Shown: positions 36,541-47,439, counted from the first letter of the stretch. The stretch: DNA of 64,000 nucleotides from Oxalicibacterium flavum (GCF_014635065.1 NZ_BMCG01000003.1:124001-188000); one strand, 5' to 3'. Numbers and translations: made by a program. Notes: generated by a model from the sequence alone, not told the origin.

Positions 36541-37687
36541 TTCGGGTCTCCTGTTTCAGCTGGCGAGCAAGGGCCTGCTGGTCGGTCTGCTGGCCGGCGT
36601 GATCGTCTGGTCGTCCAAGGACCGCAACAAGTTCCGCAAGCTGGTGTGGGTCACGGTGTTCCTGACCTTCGACGTCATCATGTTCGGCGCCTTCACGCGC
36701 CTGACCGACTCCGGTCTCGGCTGTCCTGACTGGCCGGGCTGCTACGGCCATTCGAATCCGCTGGCGGCGATGGAACACATCCGCGCCGCCGAGGCCTTGA
36801 TGCCGGACGGTCCGGTGACCGTGATGAAGGCATGGATCGAAATGATCCACCGCTACCTGGCGATGGGCATCGGCGTGCTCATCATCGCCATCCTCGTGCT
36901 GTCGTGGCGGTTCTGGCTGCGCAGCGGCAAGACCGCGCCGCAATTCTCGCCATGGTTTCCGCTGGCGTTGTTTTTCTTCGTCTGCCTGCAGGGTGCGTTC
37001 GGTGCCTGGACCGTGACCATGAAGCTGCAGCCGGTGATCGTCACCATTCACCTGCTGCTCGGCATGGTGTTGCTGGCGATGCTGACCTGGGTCGGCGCGC
37101 GGCAGAACGAGCATCTGCCCGTTGCGGCATCAGCGCGCCGCCTGCGCTGGCCGGCGGCGATTGCGCTGCTGCTGCTGACGATACAGATCTTGCTCGGCGG
37201 CTGGGTCAGCACCAATTACGCGGCACTGGCCTGCATGGACTTCCCGCTGTGCCACGGCGCGCTGGTGCCGGAGATGGACTTCGACAACGGCTTCACGCTG
37301 TGGCGCAGCCTCGGCATGACGGCCGATGGCGAATATCTGCCGTATCCGGCGCTGACGGCGATCCACTGGACGCACCGCGTGTTTGCCATCGTGGTGGCCG
37401 GACACGTCGGCTGGGTCGCATGGAAGGCGTGGCGCACCGAAGGCCTGCAGAAGACCGGGCTGGCACTGCTGGGCGCGCTGGCGCTGCAGATCGCCATCGG
37501 TATTTCGACCATCTCTCTCAAATGGCCGCTGGCACTGGCGGTGGCGCACAATGGCTGCGCCGCGCTGCTGGTCCTGCTGACGGTCATGTTAAACTACAAG
37601 GCTGGAATCGCCGGACGATCAGGCGATCCTTTGCAGGCGCGTCAGAACGATTCGCCCATCCGGCCGCATCGAACGACCAACGCATGA
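36533..37687 (+). CDS. ctaA: Heme A synthase
   Basis: Oxidises heme O to heme A in the inner membrane. 384 residues, eight TM helices in two halves. Heme-ligand histidines are in [26 protein letters not shown] and [10 protein letters not shown]. The first periplasmic loop has the family motif [21 protein letters not shown], given here in parts as [10 protein letters not shown] and PDWPGCYG, with its cysteine pair. Start is TTG at 36533, overlapping the previous gene, with AAGG nine bases upstream; no ATG lies before the first helix. Confidence 0.95.
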   Translation: MDNSGLLFQLASKGLLVGLLAGVIVWSSKDRNKFRKLVWVTVFLTFDVIMFGAFTRLTDSGLGCPDWPGCYGHSNPLAAMEHIRAAEALMPDGPVTVMKAWIEMIHRYLAMGIGVLIIAILVLSWRFWLRSGKTAPQFSPWFPLALFFFVCLQGAFGAWTVTMKLQPVIVTIHLLLGMVLLAMLTWVGARQNEHLPVAASARRLRWPAAIALLLLTIQILLGGWVSTNYAALACMDFPLCHGALVPEMDFDNGFTLWRSLGMTADGEYLPYPALTAIHWTHRVFAIVVAGHVGWVAWKAWRTEGLQKTGLALLGALALQIAIGISTISLKWPLALAVAHNGCAALLVLLTVMLNYKAGIAGRSGDPLQARQNDSPIRPHRTTNA

Positions 37688-38568
37688 CAACCTTGACCGC
37701 TTCTCCCAATCGCCTCGCCCAGTACTGGGCGCTGACCAAGCCGCGCGTGACGCAGCTTGCCGTATTCTGTGCCGTGATCGGCATGTTTCTCGCTACTCCC
37801 GACCTGCCGAACTGGCGTGTTGTCGTCGCGGCAACCATCGGTATCTGGCTGCTGGCCGGCGGCGCCTTCGCCATCAACTGTCTGGTCGAACGCGAGATCG
37901 ACTCGCGCATGGCGCGCACCGCGCGGCGTCCGATGGCGCGCGGCGAACTGAGCGTGACCGAAACCTTGATCTTCGCTGGCGTGATCGGCGGTGCCGGCAT
38001 GTGGGTGCTGTACAACTTCGTCAATGCCCTGACCATGTGGCTGACGTTCGCCACCTTCATTGGCTACGCCGTCATCTACACCATGATCCTCAAGCCGGCC
38101 ACACCGCAGAACATCGTCATCGGTGGCCTGTCGGGTGCGATGCCGCCGGCACTGGGCTGGGCCGCGATCGCCAACCAGGTGCCGATGGAAGCCTGGATCC
38201 TGGTCCTGATCATCTTCATCTGGACGCCGCCGCATTTCTGGGCGCTGGCACTCTATCGCCGCGAGGATTACGCCAAGTCCGGCCTGCCGATGCTGCCGAT
38301 CACGCATGGCATGGCATTCACGCAACTGCAGATTCTGCTGTATTCGATCGCGCTGGTCGCTACTACGCTGCTGCCGTTCGCGGTCGGCATGAGCGGTCTC
38401 ATCTATCTGGTGGTGGCATTGGTGCTGGATGCGGTCTTCCTCTGGTATGCATGGCAGGTCTATCGCCACTACACCGATGCGATCGCGCGCAAGATGTTTG
38501 CCTATTCGATCGTCTATCTGTCGGTGCTGTTCGCCGTGCTGCTGGTTGACCACTACCTGATGTTCTGA
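37684..38568 (+). CDS. ctaB: Protoheme IX farnesyltransferase (heme O synthase)
   Basis: Adds a farnesyl group to heme B to form heme O, the substrate of CtaA. 294 residues with about nine helices. The prenyl-diphosphate motif appears as [19 protein letters not shown], where the first aspartate of N-x3-D-x3-D is a glutamate. The second acidic motif is near [17 protein letters not shown]. The ATG at 37684 overlaps the ctaA stop (ATGA), so CtaA and CtaB are translated together. Confidence 0.96.
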   Translation: MTTLTASPNRLAQYWALTKPRVTQLAVFCAVIGMFLATPDLPNWRVVVAATIGIWLLAGGAFAINCLVEREIDSRMARTARRPMARGELSVTETLIFAGVIGGAGMWVLYNFVNALTMWLTFATFIGYAVIYTMILKPATPQNIVIGGLSGAMPPALGWAAIANQVPMEAWILVLIIFIWTPPHFWALALYRREDYAKSGLPMLPITHGMAFTQLQILLYSIALVATTLLPFAVGMSGLIYLVVALVLDAVFLWYAWQVYRHYTDAIARKMFAYSIVYLSVLFAVLLVDHYLMF

Positions 38569-38570
38569 AC

Positions 38571-39194
38571 ATGATGCGACTGCGCCCCGGTTTCCGTTCC
38601 CGTCTTGCCGCCGCCCTGCTGTCGGGCGCGGCCGTGTTCGCGCTGGCCGCATGCGGCGAGAAGTCGCCGCCGGCGCCGACCTTCACCAATACCGACGTCA
38701 CCGGCCTCGCCTATGGCAAGGGCTTCGAGTTGACCGATCATCAGGGGCAGCGCCGCACGCTGGTCGATTATCGGGGCAAGGCGGTGGTGATGTTCTTCGG
38801 CTTCATGCATTGTCCGGACGTCTGCCCGACCACCATGATGGAAATGTCCAATGTCATGAAGCTGCTCGGCCCGGATGCCGACCGCGTGCAGGTACTCTTC
38901 GTCACCCTCGATCCCGCGCGCGATTCGCAGGACCTGCTGCGGCAGTACGTGACCGCCTTCGATCCGCGCTTCATCGGCCTGCGCGGCACGCAGGAGGAAA
39001 TCGACCGCACGGCGAACGAATTCAAGGTCTTCCACGAAAAAGTGCCGGGCAAGGAGCCTGGCAGCTACACCATCGATCATACGGCCGGCAGCTACGTGTT
39101 CGACCCGGAAGGGCGGCTGCGCCTGTTCGTGCGGCACGGACAGGGCGAGGAACCGATTGCCCACGATCTGAAGATGCTGCTGGCCGGCCGCTGA
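38571..39194 (+). CDS. SCO family copper chaperone lipoprotein
   Basis: Delivers copper to, or keeps reduced, the CuA site of subunit II. 207 residues. The signal sequence ends in the lipobox LAAC (about residue 28), so it is a lipoprotein. The copper site is complete: CPDVC in FGFMHCPDVCPTTM and the histidine in TIDHTAGSYVFD. Two ATG codons (38571 and 38574) are possible starts, three bases after ctaB. Last gene of the oxidase locus. Confidence 0.95.
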   Translation: MMRLRPGFRSRLAAALLSGAAVFALAACGEKSPPAPTFTNTDVTGLAYGKGFELTDHQGQRRTLVDYRGKAVVMFFGFMHCPDVCPTTMMEMSNVMKLLGPDADRVQVLFVTLDPARDSQDLLRQYVTAFDPRFIGLRGTQEEIDRTANEFKVFHEKVPGKEPGSYTIDHTAGSYVFDPEGRLRLFVRHGQGEEPIAHDLKMLLAGR

Positions 39195-39213
39195 CCATAC
39201 CGTGCATCCAAAC

Positions 39214-39240
39214 AAAAAGCGCTCCGAGGAGCGCTTTTTT
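39214..39240. terminator. Bidirectional terminator between the SCO gene and rpoH
   Basis: AAAAAGCGCTCC pairs with GGAGCGCTTTTTT around a two-base turn. Confidence 0.92.
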
Positions 39241-39256
39241 CATGGAGCGGGATGAC

Positions 39257-40156
<900 letters not shown>

Positions 40157-40219
40157 GTTTTCTCCTTGCTTGCGACTTCAGGAAAAATGGGACTTGTGGT
40201 CCCGTCTTTGAACCTAATA

Positions 40220-40246
40220 TTAGCACTCTATGGACATGAGTGCTAA
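40220..40246 (-). promoter_or_regulatory. Perfect CIRCE operator (HrcA binding site) upstream of rpoH
   Basis: TTAGCACTC (40220-40228), nine bases, then GAGTGCTAA (40238-40246): an exact match to the CIRCE consensus in both arms. It lies 64 bases before the rpoH start, and TAATAT next to it could be the -10 element, so HrcA binding would block transcription of rpoH. Confidence 0.95.
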
Positions 40247-40404
40247 TTGCTCTTTGCAAGCGTGGCGATAGCCAAAACACTATTGCAATGAGCGCAACGA
40301 TTTACGCCGCAGGTGAAGAATTAGAGGGCGTGGCGGGGATGAAGTTGCGTGCTCAAGGGAAAGAAAACGGCAATAAATGCAGAATGTTTGTGAGCAAACG
40401 TAAG

Positions 40405-40425
40405 GGGCCGCCGCGATGGCGGCCC
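40405..40425 (-). terminator. Hairpin after ftsX, possible weak terminator
   Basis: GGGCCGCC (40405-40412) and GGCGGCCC (40418-40425) form eight perfect pairs around five bases. The T run on the ftsX side is short (CCCCTTACGTTT), so termination may be partial. Confidence 0.5.
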
Positions 40426-40434
40426 TTTGCATTC

Positions 40435-41364
40435 CTAGTCCTGCAGACGGCGCAATTGGCGCGATACCGACAGAAGGGCGCCGATGTAGCCGAGCGCCGC
40501 GCTGACCGCGAGCAGGCCCAGCAGCGCCAGCGGGTCGAGGTTGACGAGGCGGAATTCCGATGCATACAGTCTTGCAAAATCGGCAATCGCCGCGTTCAGC
40601 GGATGCAGGCCGATGGCGACTGCCGCCAGCGCCACCGCACCGGCGATCAGGCCGAGCAGCGCGCCGGTGTAGTAGAACGGGCGGCAGATGAAGGCGTCGG
40701 TCGCGCCGACCAGCCTTGACACCTCGATTTCCTCACGCTGCGTCATGACCTGCAGGCGGATCGTGTTGAACACCACCGACACCACCACCACGCCCAGCGT
40801 GACGGCCAGGAACAGCAGCACCAGCCGCATCACCTGCAGCAGCGCCGCCAGCCGCTCGACCCAGGCCGAATCGATCTGCACGTACTCGACGCCTTCGATC
40901 TTCTTGAGGTTGTCGGCAATTCTCGTAATGGCCTGCGCGTTGCCGTCATCCTGGAAGCCCGTCATGCGCACCACGTAGGCGTCGGGCAGCGGATTGTCGC
41001 CGAGCACCGCGATCGCCTCGTCGAGCCCGGTCTTGTCCTTCAGGGTGCTCAATGCCTTTTCGCGCGGTACGAAGTCGAGCTTGACCGCATGCTTGGCATC
41101 CTGCGCGATGCGGCGGATTTCGGGGCCGATGGCTTCGGCGCGCTCGCGCGGCGTGTCGATCTGCATGAAGACGCTGATTTCCGGCTCCACCGCGAGCTGT
41201 TCGGAAACCGGCCGCACGTTCTCGATCAGCGTCAGGCCGGCAAACGGCAGCGTCAGTGCGATGGCGACCACCAGTACGTTGAGCAGGAAGTTGCCGGGCG
41301 TCTTGAACAGGTGGCGGAAGGCGTCGGCGATGGCGAAGCCGTGATGTCGGAACCAGCCGTTCAT
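40435..41364 (-). CDS. ftsX: Cell division protein FtsX
   Basis: Membrane partner of FtsE; in enterobacteria the pair signals through EnvC to activate septal amidases. 309 residues. TM helices lie at about 24-45, 170-200, 225-250 and 275-297, with a large periplasmic loop after the first. NTIRLQVMTQREEIEVSRLVGATDAFICRPF is the conserved cytoplasmic coupling region, quoted here only through EEIEVSRLVGA. Its start overlaps the ftsE stop by four bases. Order ftsY-ftsE-ftsX as in many proteobacteria. Confidence 0.95.
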   Translation of the reverse strand: MNGWFRHHGFAIADAFRHLFKTPGNFLLNVLVVAIALTLPFAGLTLIENVRPVSEQLAVEPEISVFMQIDTPRERAEAIGPEIRRIAQDAKHAVKLDFVPREKALSTLKDKTGLDEAIAVLGDNPLPDAYVVRMTGFQDDGNAQAITRIADNLKKIEGVEYVQIDSAWVERLAALLQVMRLVLLFLAVTLGVVVVSVVFNTIRLQVMTQREEIEVSRLVGATDAFICRPFYYTGALLGLIAGAVALAAVAIGLHPLNAAIADFARLYASEFRLVNLDPLALLGLLAVSAALGYIGALLSVSRQLRRLQD

Positions 41365-42053
41365 GCCATCACCTGCGACGGATGCGGGGTGGTGCGGCGC
41401 CAGCTTTCGATGATGCGGCCATGGTCGAGATAGATCACGCGCGTGGCGGTATCGAGGAATTGCTCGTCATGGGTCGAGATCAGGCAGGTCACGCCGACCG
41501 CGTGGAAGGCCTTGAGCGCGTCGAGCACCTTGTTGGCGGCTTCGCGGTCGAGGTTGGCGGTCGGCTCGTCGGCCAGGATAATCTGCGGCCGGTTGACGAT
41601 GGCGCGCGCGATCGAGACGCGCTGCTGTTCGCCGCCGGACAGGCTGGCCGGTGCCATCGGCGCCTTGTCGAGCAGGCCGACCTTGTCGAGCGCGGCGCGT
41701 GCGCGCCGTTCGGCATCGCCGCGCGTGGCGCCGCAGACGATCAGCGGCAGCATCACGTTGGCCAGCACATCGCGGTCCGACAGCAGGCGCTGCTGCTGGA
41801 AGATCAGGCCCAGCTTGCGGCGCAGATAGGGCAGGCCGGAATGGCCGAGACGGCCGATGTCGTAGCCGCTGACGTTGACCGCGCCCTGGCTCGGCCGCTC
41901 CATACCGGCGATCAGCTTCAGCAGCGTCGATTTGCCGGCGCCGGACGGACCGGCCAGGAAGACCAGTTCGCCCTTATCGACCTTGAGCGTGATGTCGGAC
42001 AGCGCCGTGATGTTCGGCGGATACTGCTTGGATACCTGCTGGAATTCAATCAT
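41361..42053 (-). CDS. ftsE: Cell division ATP-binding protein FtsE
   Basis: ABC ATPase that acts with FtsX at the septum. 230 residues. Walker A GPSGAGKST, Q-loop near LIFQQQRLLSD, signature LSGGEQQRVSIARA, Walker B IILADEPT and H-loop STHDE are all intact. The start is ATG at 42053; an upstream TTG is in frame. No clear ribosome site is present and the gap to the ftsY stop is only nine bases, so translation is probably coupled. Confidence 0.96.
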   Translation of the reverse strand: MIEFQQVSKQYPPNITALSDITLKVDKGELVFLAGPSGAGKSTLLKLIAGMERPSQGAVNVSGYDIGRLGHSGLPYLRRKLGLIFQQQRLLSDRDVLANVMLPLIVCGATRGDAERRARAALDKVGLLDKAPMAPASLSGGEQQRVSIARAIVNRPQIILADEPTANLDREAANKVLDALKAFHAVGVTCLISTHDEQFLDTATRVIYLDHGRIIESWRRTTPHPSQVMA

Positions 42054-42062
42054 CAATATCGA

Positions 42063-43175
42063 TCAACCCAAAATTGCATCGACGAAGGCCGATGCATCGA
42101 ACGGCTGCAGATCCTCGATCTGTTCGCCCACGCCGATGAAATAGACGGGCACCGGACGCGTGCGCGCGATCGCCGCCAGCACGCCGCCCTTGGCGGTGCC
42201 GTCGAGCTTGGTCACCACCAGGCCGGTCAGGCCGAGCGCCTCGTCGAAGGCCTTGACCTGCGCCAGCGCGTTCTGTCCCGTATTGCCGTCGATGACCAGC
42301 AGCACTTCGTGCGGCGCGCCGTCACTGGCCTTGCCAATGACACGCTTGATCTTCTTGAGTTCCTCCATCAGGTGCAATTGCGTCGGCAGGCGGCCGGCGG
42401 TATCGACCATCACGACGTCGGTGCCGCGCGCCTGCGCCGAGTGCACGGCGTCGAAGGCAACGGCGGCCGGATCGCCCGATTCCTGGGCGATCACGGTCAC
42501 GTTGTTGCGCTGGCCCCAGACTGTCAGCTGCTCGCGCGCGGCGGCGCGGAAGGTGTCGCCGGCCGCCAGCAGTACCGACTGATGGTGCGCCTGCAGGTGC
42601 TTGGCGAGCTTGCCGATGGTGGTGGTCTTGCCGGCGCCGTTGACGCCGGCGATCATCATGATCAGCGGCTTGTGGCGGCCGAGCACCAGCGGCTTCTGCA
42701 GCGGCGTCAGCATCTCGATCAGCAGCGTGCGCAGCGCGGTCTTGACCTGGGCGGCATCGGTCAGCTTCTCGTTCTTGACCTTGCGCTTGAGGCCGTCGAG
42801 CAGGAACTGCGTGGCATCGACGCCGGCGTCGGCCATCAGCAGCGCCGATTCCAGCTCCTCGTACAATGCGTCGTCGATGCGCGCGCCGACGAACAGCGTG
42901 GTCAGGTTGGAAGACGTCTTGGACAGGCCGGCCTTGAGGCGCGTCATCCATGACTGTTTTTGCGCGGCCGGGGTCTCGACGGCGACGATTTCCGCGTCGC
43001 CGGTATCGGCAGCCGGTACGGACGGTTCGGGAGCGGCCGGCGGTGTTTCCGTGACGACGGGCGCCGCAGTTGGCGTCGGAACCGGCGCGCCTTGGGGCGA
43101 TTCCGCGGGGGCGGGTTCCTGCGGCACCGGAGCCGGCTCGGGTTGCGGCGGTTTTTTCTTGAAGAAACTAAACAT
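42063..43175 (-). CDS. ftsY: Signal recognition particle receptor FtsY
   Basis: GTPase that docks SRP-bound ribosomes at the membrane. 370 residues. After MFSFFKKK comes an acidic, Pro/Ala-rich A domain (to about residue 70), then the helical N domain and the G domain. G motifs: GVNGAGKTTTIGKLA (G1), DTFRAAAREQL (G2), VDTAGRLP (G3), TKLDGTAKGG (G4) and the final GVGEQIEDLQPFD. First gene of the ftsYEX set; divergent from the M16 peptidase genes. Confidence 0.97.
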   Translation of the reverse strand: MFSFFKKKPPQPEPAPVPQEPAPAESPQGAPVPTPTAAPVVTETPPAAPEPSVPAADTGDAEIVAVETPAAQKQSWMTRLKAGLSKTSSNLTTLFVGARIDDALYEELESALLMADAGVDATQFLLDGLKRKVKNEKLTDAAQVKTALRTLLIEMLTPLQKPLVLGRHKPLIMMIAGVNGAGKTTTIGKLAKHLQAHHQSVLLAAGDTFRAAAREQLTVWGQRNNVTVIAQESGDPAAVAFDAVHSAQARGTDVVMVDTAGRLPTQLHLMEELKKIKRVIGKASDGAPHEVLLVIDGNTGQNALAQVKAFDEALGLTGLVVTKLDGTAKGGVLAAIARTRPVPVYFIGVGEQIEDLQPFDASAFVDAILG

Positions 43176-43261
43176 CGGGAATGAAGTCAGATCAGCGGTC
43201 GGCGTGGCCCGGACCCTGCTGGGCACGGCGCTACAATCGACGTATTCTAACAGAGCGAGAG

Positions 43262-44647
43262 ATGATGAAATTGCGCATCAAGACCCTGCTGGCGGCGACT
43301 TCCCTGCTGCTGGCGCCGCTGTTTGCCGCTGCCGCGCAGACCGCTGCGAACATCACCGAATTCACGCTCGGCAACGGCATGAAGATCATCGTCAACGAAG
43401 ACCATCGCGCGCCGACCGTGGCGCACATGATCTGGTACCGCGTCGGCGCGGTGGACGAACGCAACGGCACCACCGGCCTCGCGCATGCGCTCGAGCACAT
43501 GATGTTCAAGGGCACCACGCACCTGAAGCCGGGCGAGTTCAGCCGCCGCGTGGCCGCGCTGGGCGGCCGCGAGAACGCCTTCACCAGCCGCGACTACACC
43601 GCTTATTTCCAGCAGATCGAGCAGTCGCGGCTGGAAGCCGTGATGGCGCTCGAAGCCGACCGCATGGCGAACCTGGTGTTCGACAAGAACGAATTCGCCA
43701 ACGAAATCCGCGTCATCATGGAAGAACGCCGCCTGCGCACCGACGACCAGCCGCAGGCGCTGCTGTTCGAGGCGCTTAACGCGACCGCCTTCGCCGTCCA
43801 TCCCTACCGCAATCCCATCATCGGCTGGATGGACGATCTCGAGCACATGACGGTCGAGGACGTGAAGGCATGGCACGACCAATGGTATGCGCCCAACAAC
43901 GCGACCATGGTGGTGTCCGGCGACGTGCAGCCGCAGCAGGTGCGGCGCCTGGCCGAGAAATACTTCGGCAAGCTCAAGCCCAAGACGCTGGTGCGCACGC
44001 GGCCGCAGAACGAGCCCGAGCAGAAGGGCATCAAGCGCGTGACCGTCAAGGCCCCGGCCGAGAATCCCTATCTGATGCTGGCCTTCAAGGTGCCGGCCCT
44101 GCGCGACGTCGAAAAGGATGACGAGGCGCTGGCGCTCGACGTGCTGGCCGCCGTGCTCGACGGTTACGACAATGCGCGTCTCGGTGCGCGGCTGGTGCGC
44201 ACCGAGCGTGTCGCCAACGAGGCCGGCGCGTCCTATTCCGGTGTCGGGCGCGGTCCGGCGCAGTTCATCCTCGACGGCACGCCGGCCGCCGGCACCACCA
44301 CCGAACAGCTTGAAGGCCGGCTGCGCGCCGAGGTGACGCGCATCGCGCAGGAAGGCGTGTCGGAGGAGGAACTCAAGCGCGTCAAGACGCAGTTGATCGC
44401 CAGCCAGGTCTATAAGCGCGATTCGGTGTTCGGGCAGGCGATGGAGATCGGCGTCATGGAAATGTCGGGCCTGTCCTACCGCGACATCGACCGCATCATC
44501 GAACGCCTGCGCGACGTGACGCCGCAGCAGGTGCAGGCAGTGGCGCAGAAATACTTTGGCGACGATGCGCTGACGGTGGCGACGCTGGTGCCGCTGCCCA
44601 TAAGCGAAAAACCGCCGGTCGCGCCGCCGGCCGGGCTGCGGCATTGA
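43262..44647 (+). CDS. M16 family zinc metallopeptidase, catalytic subunit type
   Basis: 461 residues with a signal peptide (to about residue 24). The inverted zinc motif H-x2-E-H is present in GLAHALEHMMFKGT, and the third ligand is the glutamate of NEFANEIRVIMEERR. These are the marks of the active pitrilysin-family subunit. A second M16 gene lacking the zinc motif follows directly, so the two probably form a heterodimer in the periplasm. ATG codons at 43262 and 43265 are both possible. Confidence 0.9.
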   Translation: MMKLRIKTLLAATSLLLAPLFAAAAQTAANITEFTLGNGMKIIVNEDHRAPTVAHMIWYRVGAVDERNGTTGLAHALEHMMFKGTTHLKPGEFSRRVAALGGRENAFTSRDYTAYFQQIEQSRLEAVMALEADRMANLVFDKNEFANEIRVIMEERRLRTDDQPQALLFEALNATAFAVHPYRNPIIGWMDDLEHMTVEDVKAWHDQWYAPNNATMVVSGDVQPQQVRRLAEKYFGKLKPKTLVRTRPQNEPEQKGIKRVTVKAPAENPYLMLAFKVPALRDVEKDDEALALDVLAAVLDGYDNARLGARLVRTERVANEAGASYSGVGRGPAQFILDGTPAAGTTTEQLEGRLRAEVTRIAQEGVSEEELKRVKTQLIASQVYKRDSVFGQAMEIGVMEMSGLSYRDIDRIIERLRDVTPQQVQAVAQKYFGDDALTVATLVPLPISEKPPVAPPAGLRH

Positions 44648-44697
44648 GTGTGGCCGTGCCGATGTTCATCCCTGCGAGATTCATTCCGGAGTACCCA

Positions 44698-46002
44698 ATG
44701 CGTAACCTGATCGCCGGCGTCGTGCTGGCCGTTGCCAGCACCGTTTCCCATGCCGCCCTGCAGATCCAGTCGTGGTCGCTCGACAACGGTGCGCGCGTGC
44801 TGTTCGTGCAGAACGACACCATTCCCATCCTCGACGTCAGCATCGATTTCGATGCCGGCGCGCGGCGCGATCCCACCGGCAAGGTCGGGACCGCCGCCAT
44901 GACCAATGCCATGCTGGCGCGCGGCGTGCAGGCCGGCGGCGCCGACGATCCGGCGCTGAACGAGGCGCAGATTTCCGACGCCTTCGCCGACCTTGCCGCG
45001 CAGCGCGGCAATCGCATCGACAACGACCGTGGCGGCCTGACGCTGCGCACGCTGAGCACGGAGCGCCAGCCGGCCATCGCCATGTTGTCGCGCCTGCTGG
45101 CGCAGCCGGCGTTCCCGGCCGATCTGCTGGCGCGCGACAAGATTCGCACGATTGCCAACCTGCGCGAGAACCTGACCAAGCCCGAGGTGATCGCCGAGCG
45201 CGCCTTCAACACCATGCTGTACGGCAGTCACCCCTACGGCGCGCAGCTGACCGAGCAGTCGGTCAATGCCATCGCGCGCGACGACCTGGTCGCCTTCCAT
45301 GCGCAGCATTACGTCGCCAACCGTGCCGTGATCACGCTGATTGGCGACGTTTCGCGCAGCGAGGCCGATACGATCGCGCGCCAGCTCACGGCACGCCTGC
45401 CGCAGGGCGCGCCGCTGCCGGCGCTGCCGTCGGTGCAGCCCGCCAAGGGCGGCGAGCAACGCATCGCGCATCATTCCTCGCAGGCGCACATCCTGATCGG
45501 CATGCCGGCATTGCAGCGGCCGGACGACGACTACTTTGCGCTCATGGTCGGCAACTACGTGCTGGGCAGCGGCGGCTTCGTCTCGCGCCTGATGAACGAG
45601 GTGCGCGAAAAGCGCGGCCTGACCTATGGTGTGAGCAGTTACTTCGAGCCCATGGCGCAGCCGGGGCCGTTCCAGATCGGCCTGCAAACCAAGGCCGAGC
45701 AGGCCGACGCGGCACTGAAGATCGTGCGCGAAACGGTTGACGGTTTCCTGCGCGAAGGCCCGACCGCGGCCGAGCTCAAGGCCGCCAAGGACAATCTGGT
45801 CGGCGGCTTTGCGCTGCGCATCGACAGCAACAAGAAGCTGCTGGAAAACATCGCCATGATCGGCTTCTATGGCCTGCCGCTCGATTACCTGGATACCTGG
45901 ACCGCCAACGTCGAGCGCGTGACGGCCGCGCAGATCCGCGCCGCCTTCCAGCGCAAGTTGCATCCCGAACAATTCTCGACGGTGGTGGTCGGCGCGCGCT
46001 GA
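44698..46002 (+). CDS. M16 family protein, non-catalytic partner subunit
   Basis: 434 residues with a signal peptide (cleavage near SHA-AL). The fold is that of M16 peptidases, but the zinc motif H-x2-E-H is replaced in the matching place (GTAAMTNAMLARG). The Arg/Tyr segment of partner subunits is kept in VREKRGLTYGVSSYFEP. ATG at 44698 has GGAG seven bases upstream; an earlier GTG is in frame. Likely binds substrate for the upstream catalytic subunit. Confidence 0.88.
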   Translation: MRNLIAGVVLAVASTVSHAALQIQSWSLDNGARVLFVQNDTIPILDVSIDFDAGARRDPTGKVGTAAMTNAMLARGVQAGGADDPALNEAQISDAFADLAAQRGNRIDNDRGGLTLRTLSTERQPAIAMLSRLLAQPAFPADLLARDKIRTIANLRENLTKPEVIAERAFNTMLYGSHPYGAQLTEQSVNAIARDDLVAFHAQHYVANRAVITLIGDVSRSEADTIARQLTARLPQGAPLPALPSVQPAKGGEQRIAHHSSQAHILIGMPALQRPDDDYFALMVGNYVLGSGGFVSRLMNEVREKRGLTYGVSSYFEPMAQPGPFQIGLQTKAEQADAALKIVRETVDGFLREGPTAAELKAAKDNLVGGFALRIDSNKKLLENIAMIGFYGLPLDYLDTWTANVERVTAAQIRAAFQRKLHPEQFSTVVVGAR

Positions 46003-46077
46003 TGCCGCGCCGGCGGACTGGCGCCGGCCTGCCTGGCTGATTACAATCCACGCTCCTTCTTCCTCGCAAACAGCCAG

Positions 46078-46737
46078 ATGGCGATCAGATCCTCCCGCAA
46101 CAGCAAGACAGCCGGCGCTGCGCCGGCCCGGCCGCAAGGCAAGCCGCGCGGCGCACCGCAGCAGGTGCGCATCATCGGCGGCCAGTGGAAGCGCACGCCG
46201 CTGCCGGTGCCCGACGGCGAAGGCCTGCGCCCCACGCCGGACCGCGTGCGCGAAACCGTTTTCAACTGGATCAACCACCTGATCGACGGCGGCTGGACGC
46301 GTATCGACTGTCTGGACGCCTTTGCCGGCACCGGCGTGCTGGGTTTCGAGGCCGCCAGCCGCGGCGCGCGGCACGTCGTCATGGTGGATAACCATGCGCC
46401 GGCGCTGCGGCAACTGGCCGTCACGCGCGACAAATTGCGTGCCGAACAGATCGAGATCGTGCGCGGCGATGCGCTTGCCGTGCTGCAGGACATGCAGCGG
46501 CGCGAGGTACAGTTCGACCTCATCTTCCTCGACCCGCCGTACCACCACGAGTGGCTGGAACGCGCGGTGCCGCTGTGCCGACCGTTGTTGCGGCGCGACG
46601 GCCTGCTGTACGTGGAATCCGAGACCGCGTTGGCCCCGGAATCCGCCCCGGCGTGGCTGCAGGGCTGGGAAATCCTGCGCGCCGACAAGGCCGGCATGGT
46701 GTTCTACCATCTGCTGCGGTCAAAAACACTGCCGTAA
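46078..46737 (+). CDS. rsmD: 16S rRNA (guanine(966)-N(2))-methyltransferase
   Basis: Methylates G966 of 16S rRNA with SAM. 219 residues. A basic, low-complexity N-terminal extension (about 1-28) precedes the family start VRIIGGQWKRTPLPVPDG and RPTPDRVRETVFNWI. Motif I is LDAFAGTGVLGFEAASRGA and the catalytic motif IV is FLDPPYHH. It is followed by coaD, the same order as in many proteobacteria. Confidence 0.95.
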   Translation: MAIRSSRNSKTAGAAPARPQGKPRGAPQQVRIIGGQWKRTPLPVPDGEGLRPTPDRVRETVFNWINHLIDGGWTRIDCLDAFAGTGVLGFEAASRGARHVVMVDNHAPALRQLAVTRDKLRAEQIEIVRGDALAVLQDMQRREVQFDLIFLDPPYHHEWLERAVPLCRPLLRRDGLLYVESETALAPESAPAWLQGWEILRADKAGMVFYHLLRSKTLP

Positions 46738-46908
46738 TTTCGGGCATAATGCGCATTCTGTTATTTGCGGTGCCCAATGTGTCGCGCCGTAAAGCCGAAG
46801 ACTCCAGCCCAGTATTGAGCGACGAGCGCTCATCCAGCAGCAGCCCATAGGCGCCTGCGCCGCTGACTTCTCCGCAAGCCGACACTTAGCCACCATACGG
46901 GAGCCACC

Positions 46909-47409
46909 ATGGTCACAGCCATCTATCCGGGAACGTTCGATCCGCTCACGCGCGGACACGAAGACCTGGTCCGTCGCGCGTCGGGCCTGTTCGACAAACT
47001 CATCGTCGGCGTGGCCGACAGCCGCAACAAGAAGCCGTTCTTCACGCTCGAAGAACGCCTGACGATCTCCAACGAGGTGCTCGGCCACTATCCGAACGTG
47101 CACGTCGAGAGCTTCTCCGGCCTGCTCAAGGACTTCGTGCGCCGCCACGACGCGCGCGTGATCGTGCGCGGCCTGCGCGCCGTCTCCGACTTCGAGTACG
47201 AATTCCAGATGGCCGGCATGAACCGCTACCTGCTGCCGGACGTCGAAACCCTGTTCCTGACGCCTTCCGACCAGTACCAGTTCATTTCCGGTACGATCGT
47301 GCGTGAGATCGCCAATCTGGGCGGCGACGTCTCCAAGTTCGTCTTCCCGTCCGTGGATCGCTGGCTCAAGGAGAAGATCGCGGCGCAGAAGGGGCAGCAG
47401 GGGGAATAG
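46909..47409 (+). CDS. coaD: Phosphopantetheine adenylyltransferase
   Basis: Penultimate step of coenzyme A synthesis: joins 4'-phosphopantetheine and ATP to give dephospho-CoA. 166 residues, normal. The nucleotidyltransferase motif is [13 protein letters not shown] (T/HxGH form), and the second signature is [15 protein letters not shown] at 46909 follows GGGAG. A repeat array and the ferredoxin gene follow 30 bases after its stop, and are probably on the same transcript. Confidence 0.97.
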   Translation: MVTAIYPGTFDPLTRGHEDLVRRASGLFDKLIVGVADSRNKKPFFTLEERLTISNEVLGHYPNVHVESFSGLLKDFVRRHDARVIVRGLRAVSDFEYEFQMAGMNRYLLPDVETLFLTPSDQYQFISGTIVREIANLGGDVSKFVFPSVDRWLKEKIAAQKGQQGE

Positions 47410-47439
47410 GCAGCAATGTTTTTTTGAAGGTCTGAAGTC

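Noticed and set aside
36832-37683. A long upstream extension of the ctaB frame
   Set aside because: The frame stays open back through ctaA, but the ATG at 37684 overlaps the ctaA stop and gives the normal family start.
44476-46710. A 744-codon open frame on the minus strand
   Set aside because: It is antisense to the second M16 gene and rsmD, both with clear family motifs. High GC with strong third-position bias opens long antisense frames; the translation is low-complexity Arg/His/Gln-rich.
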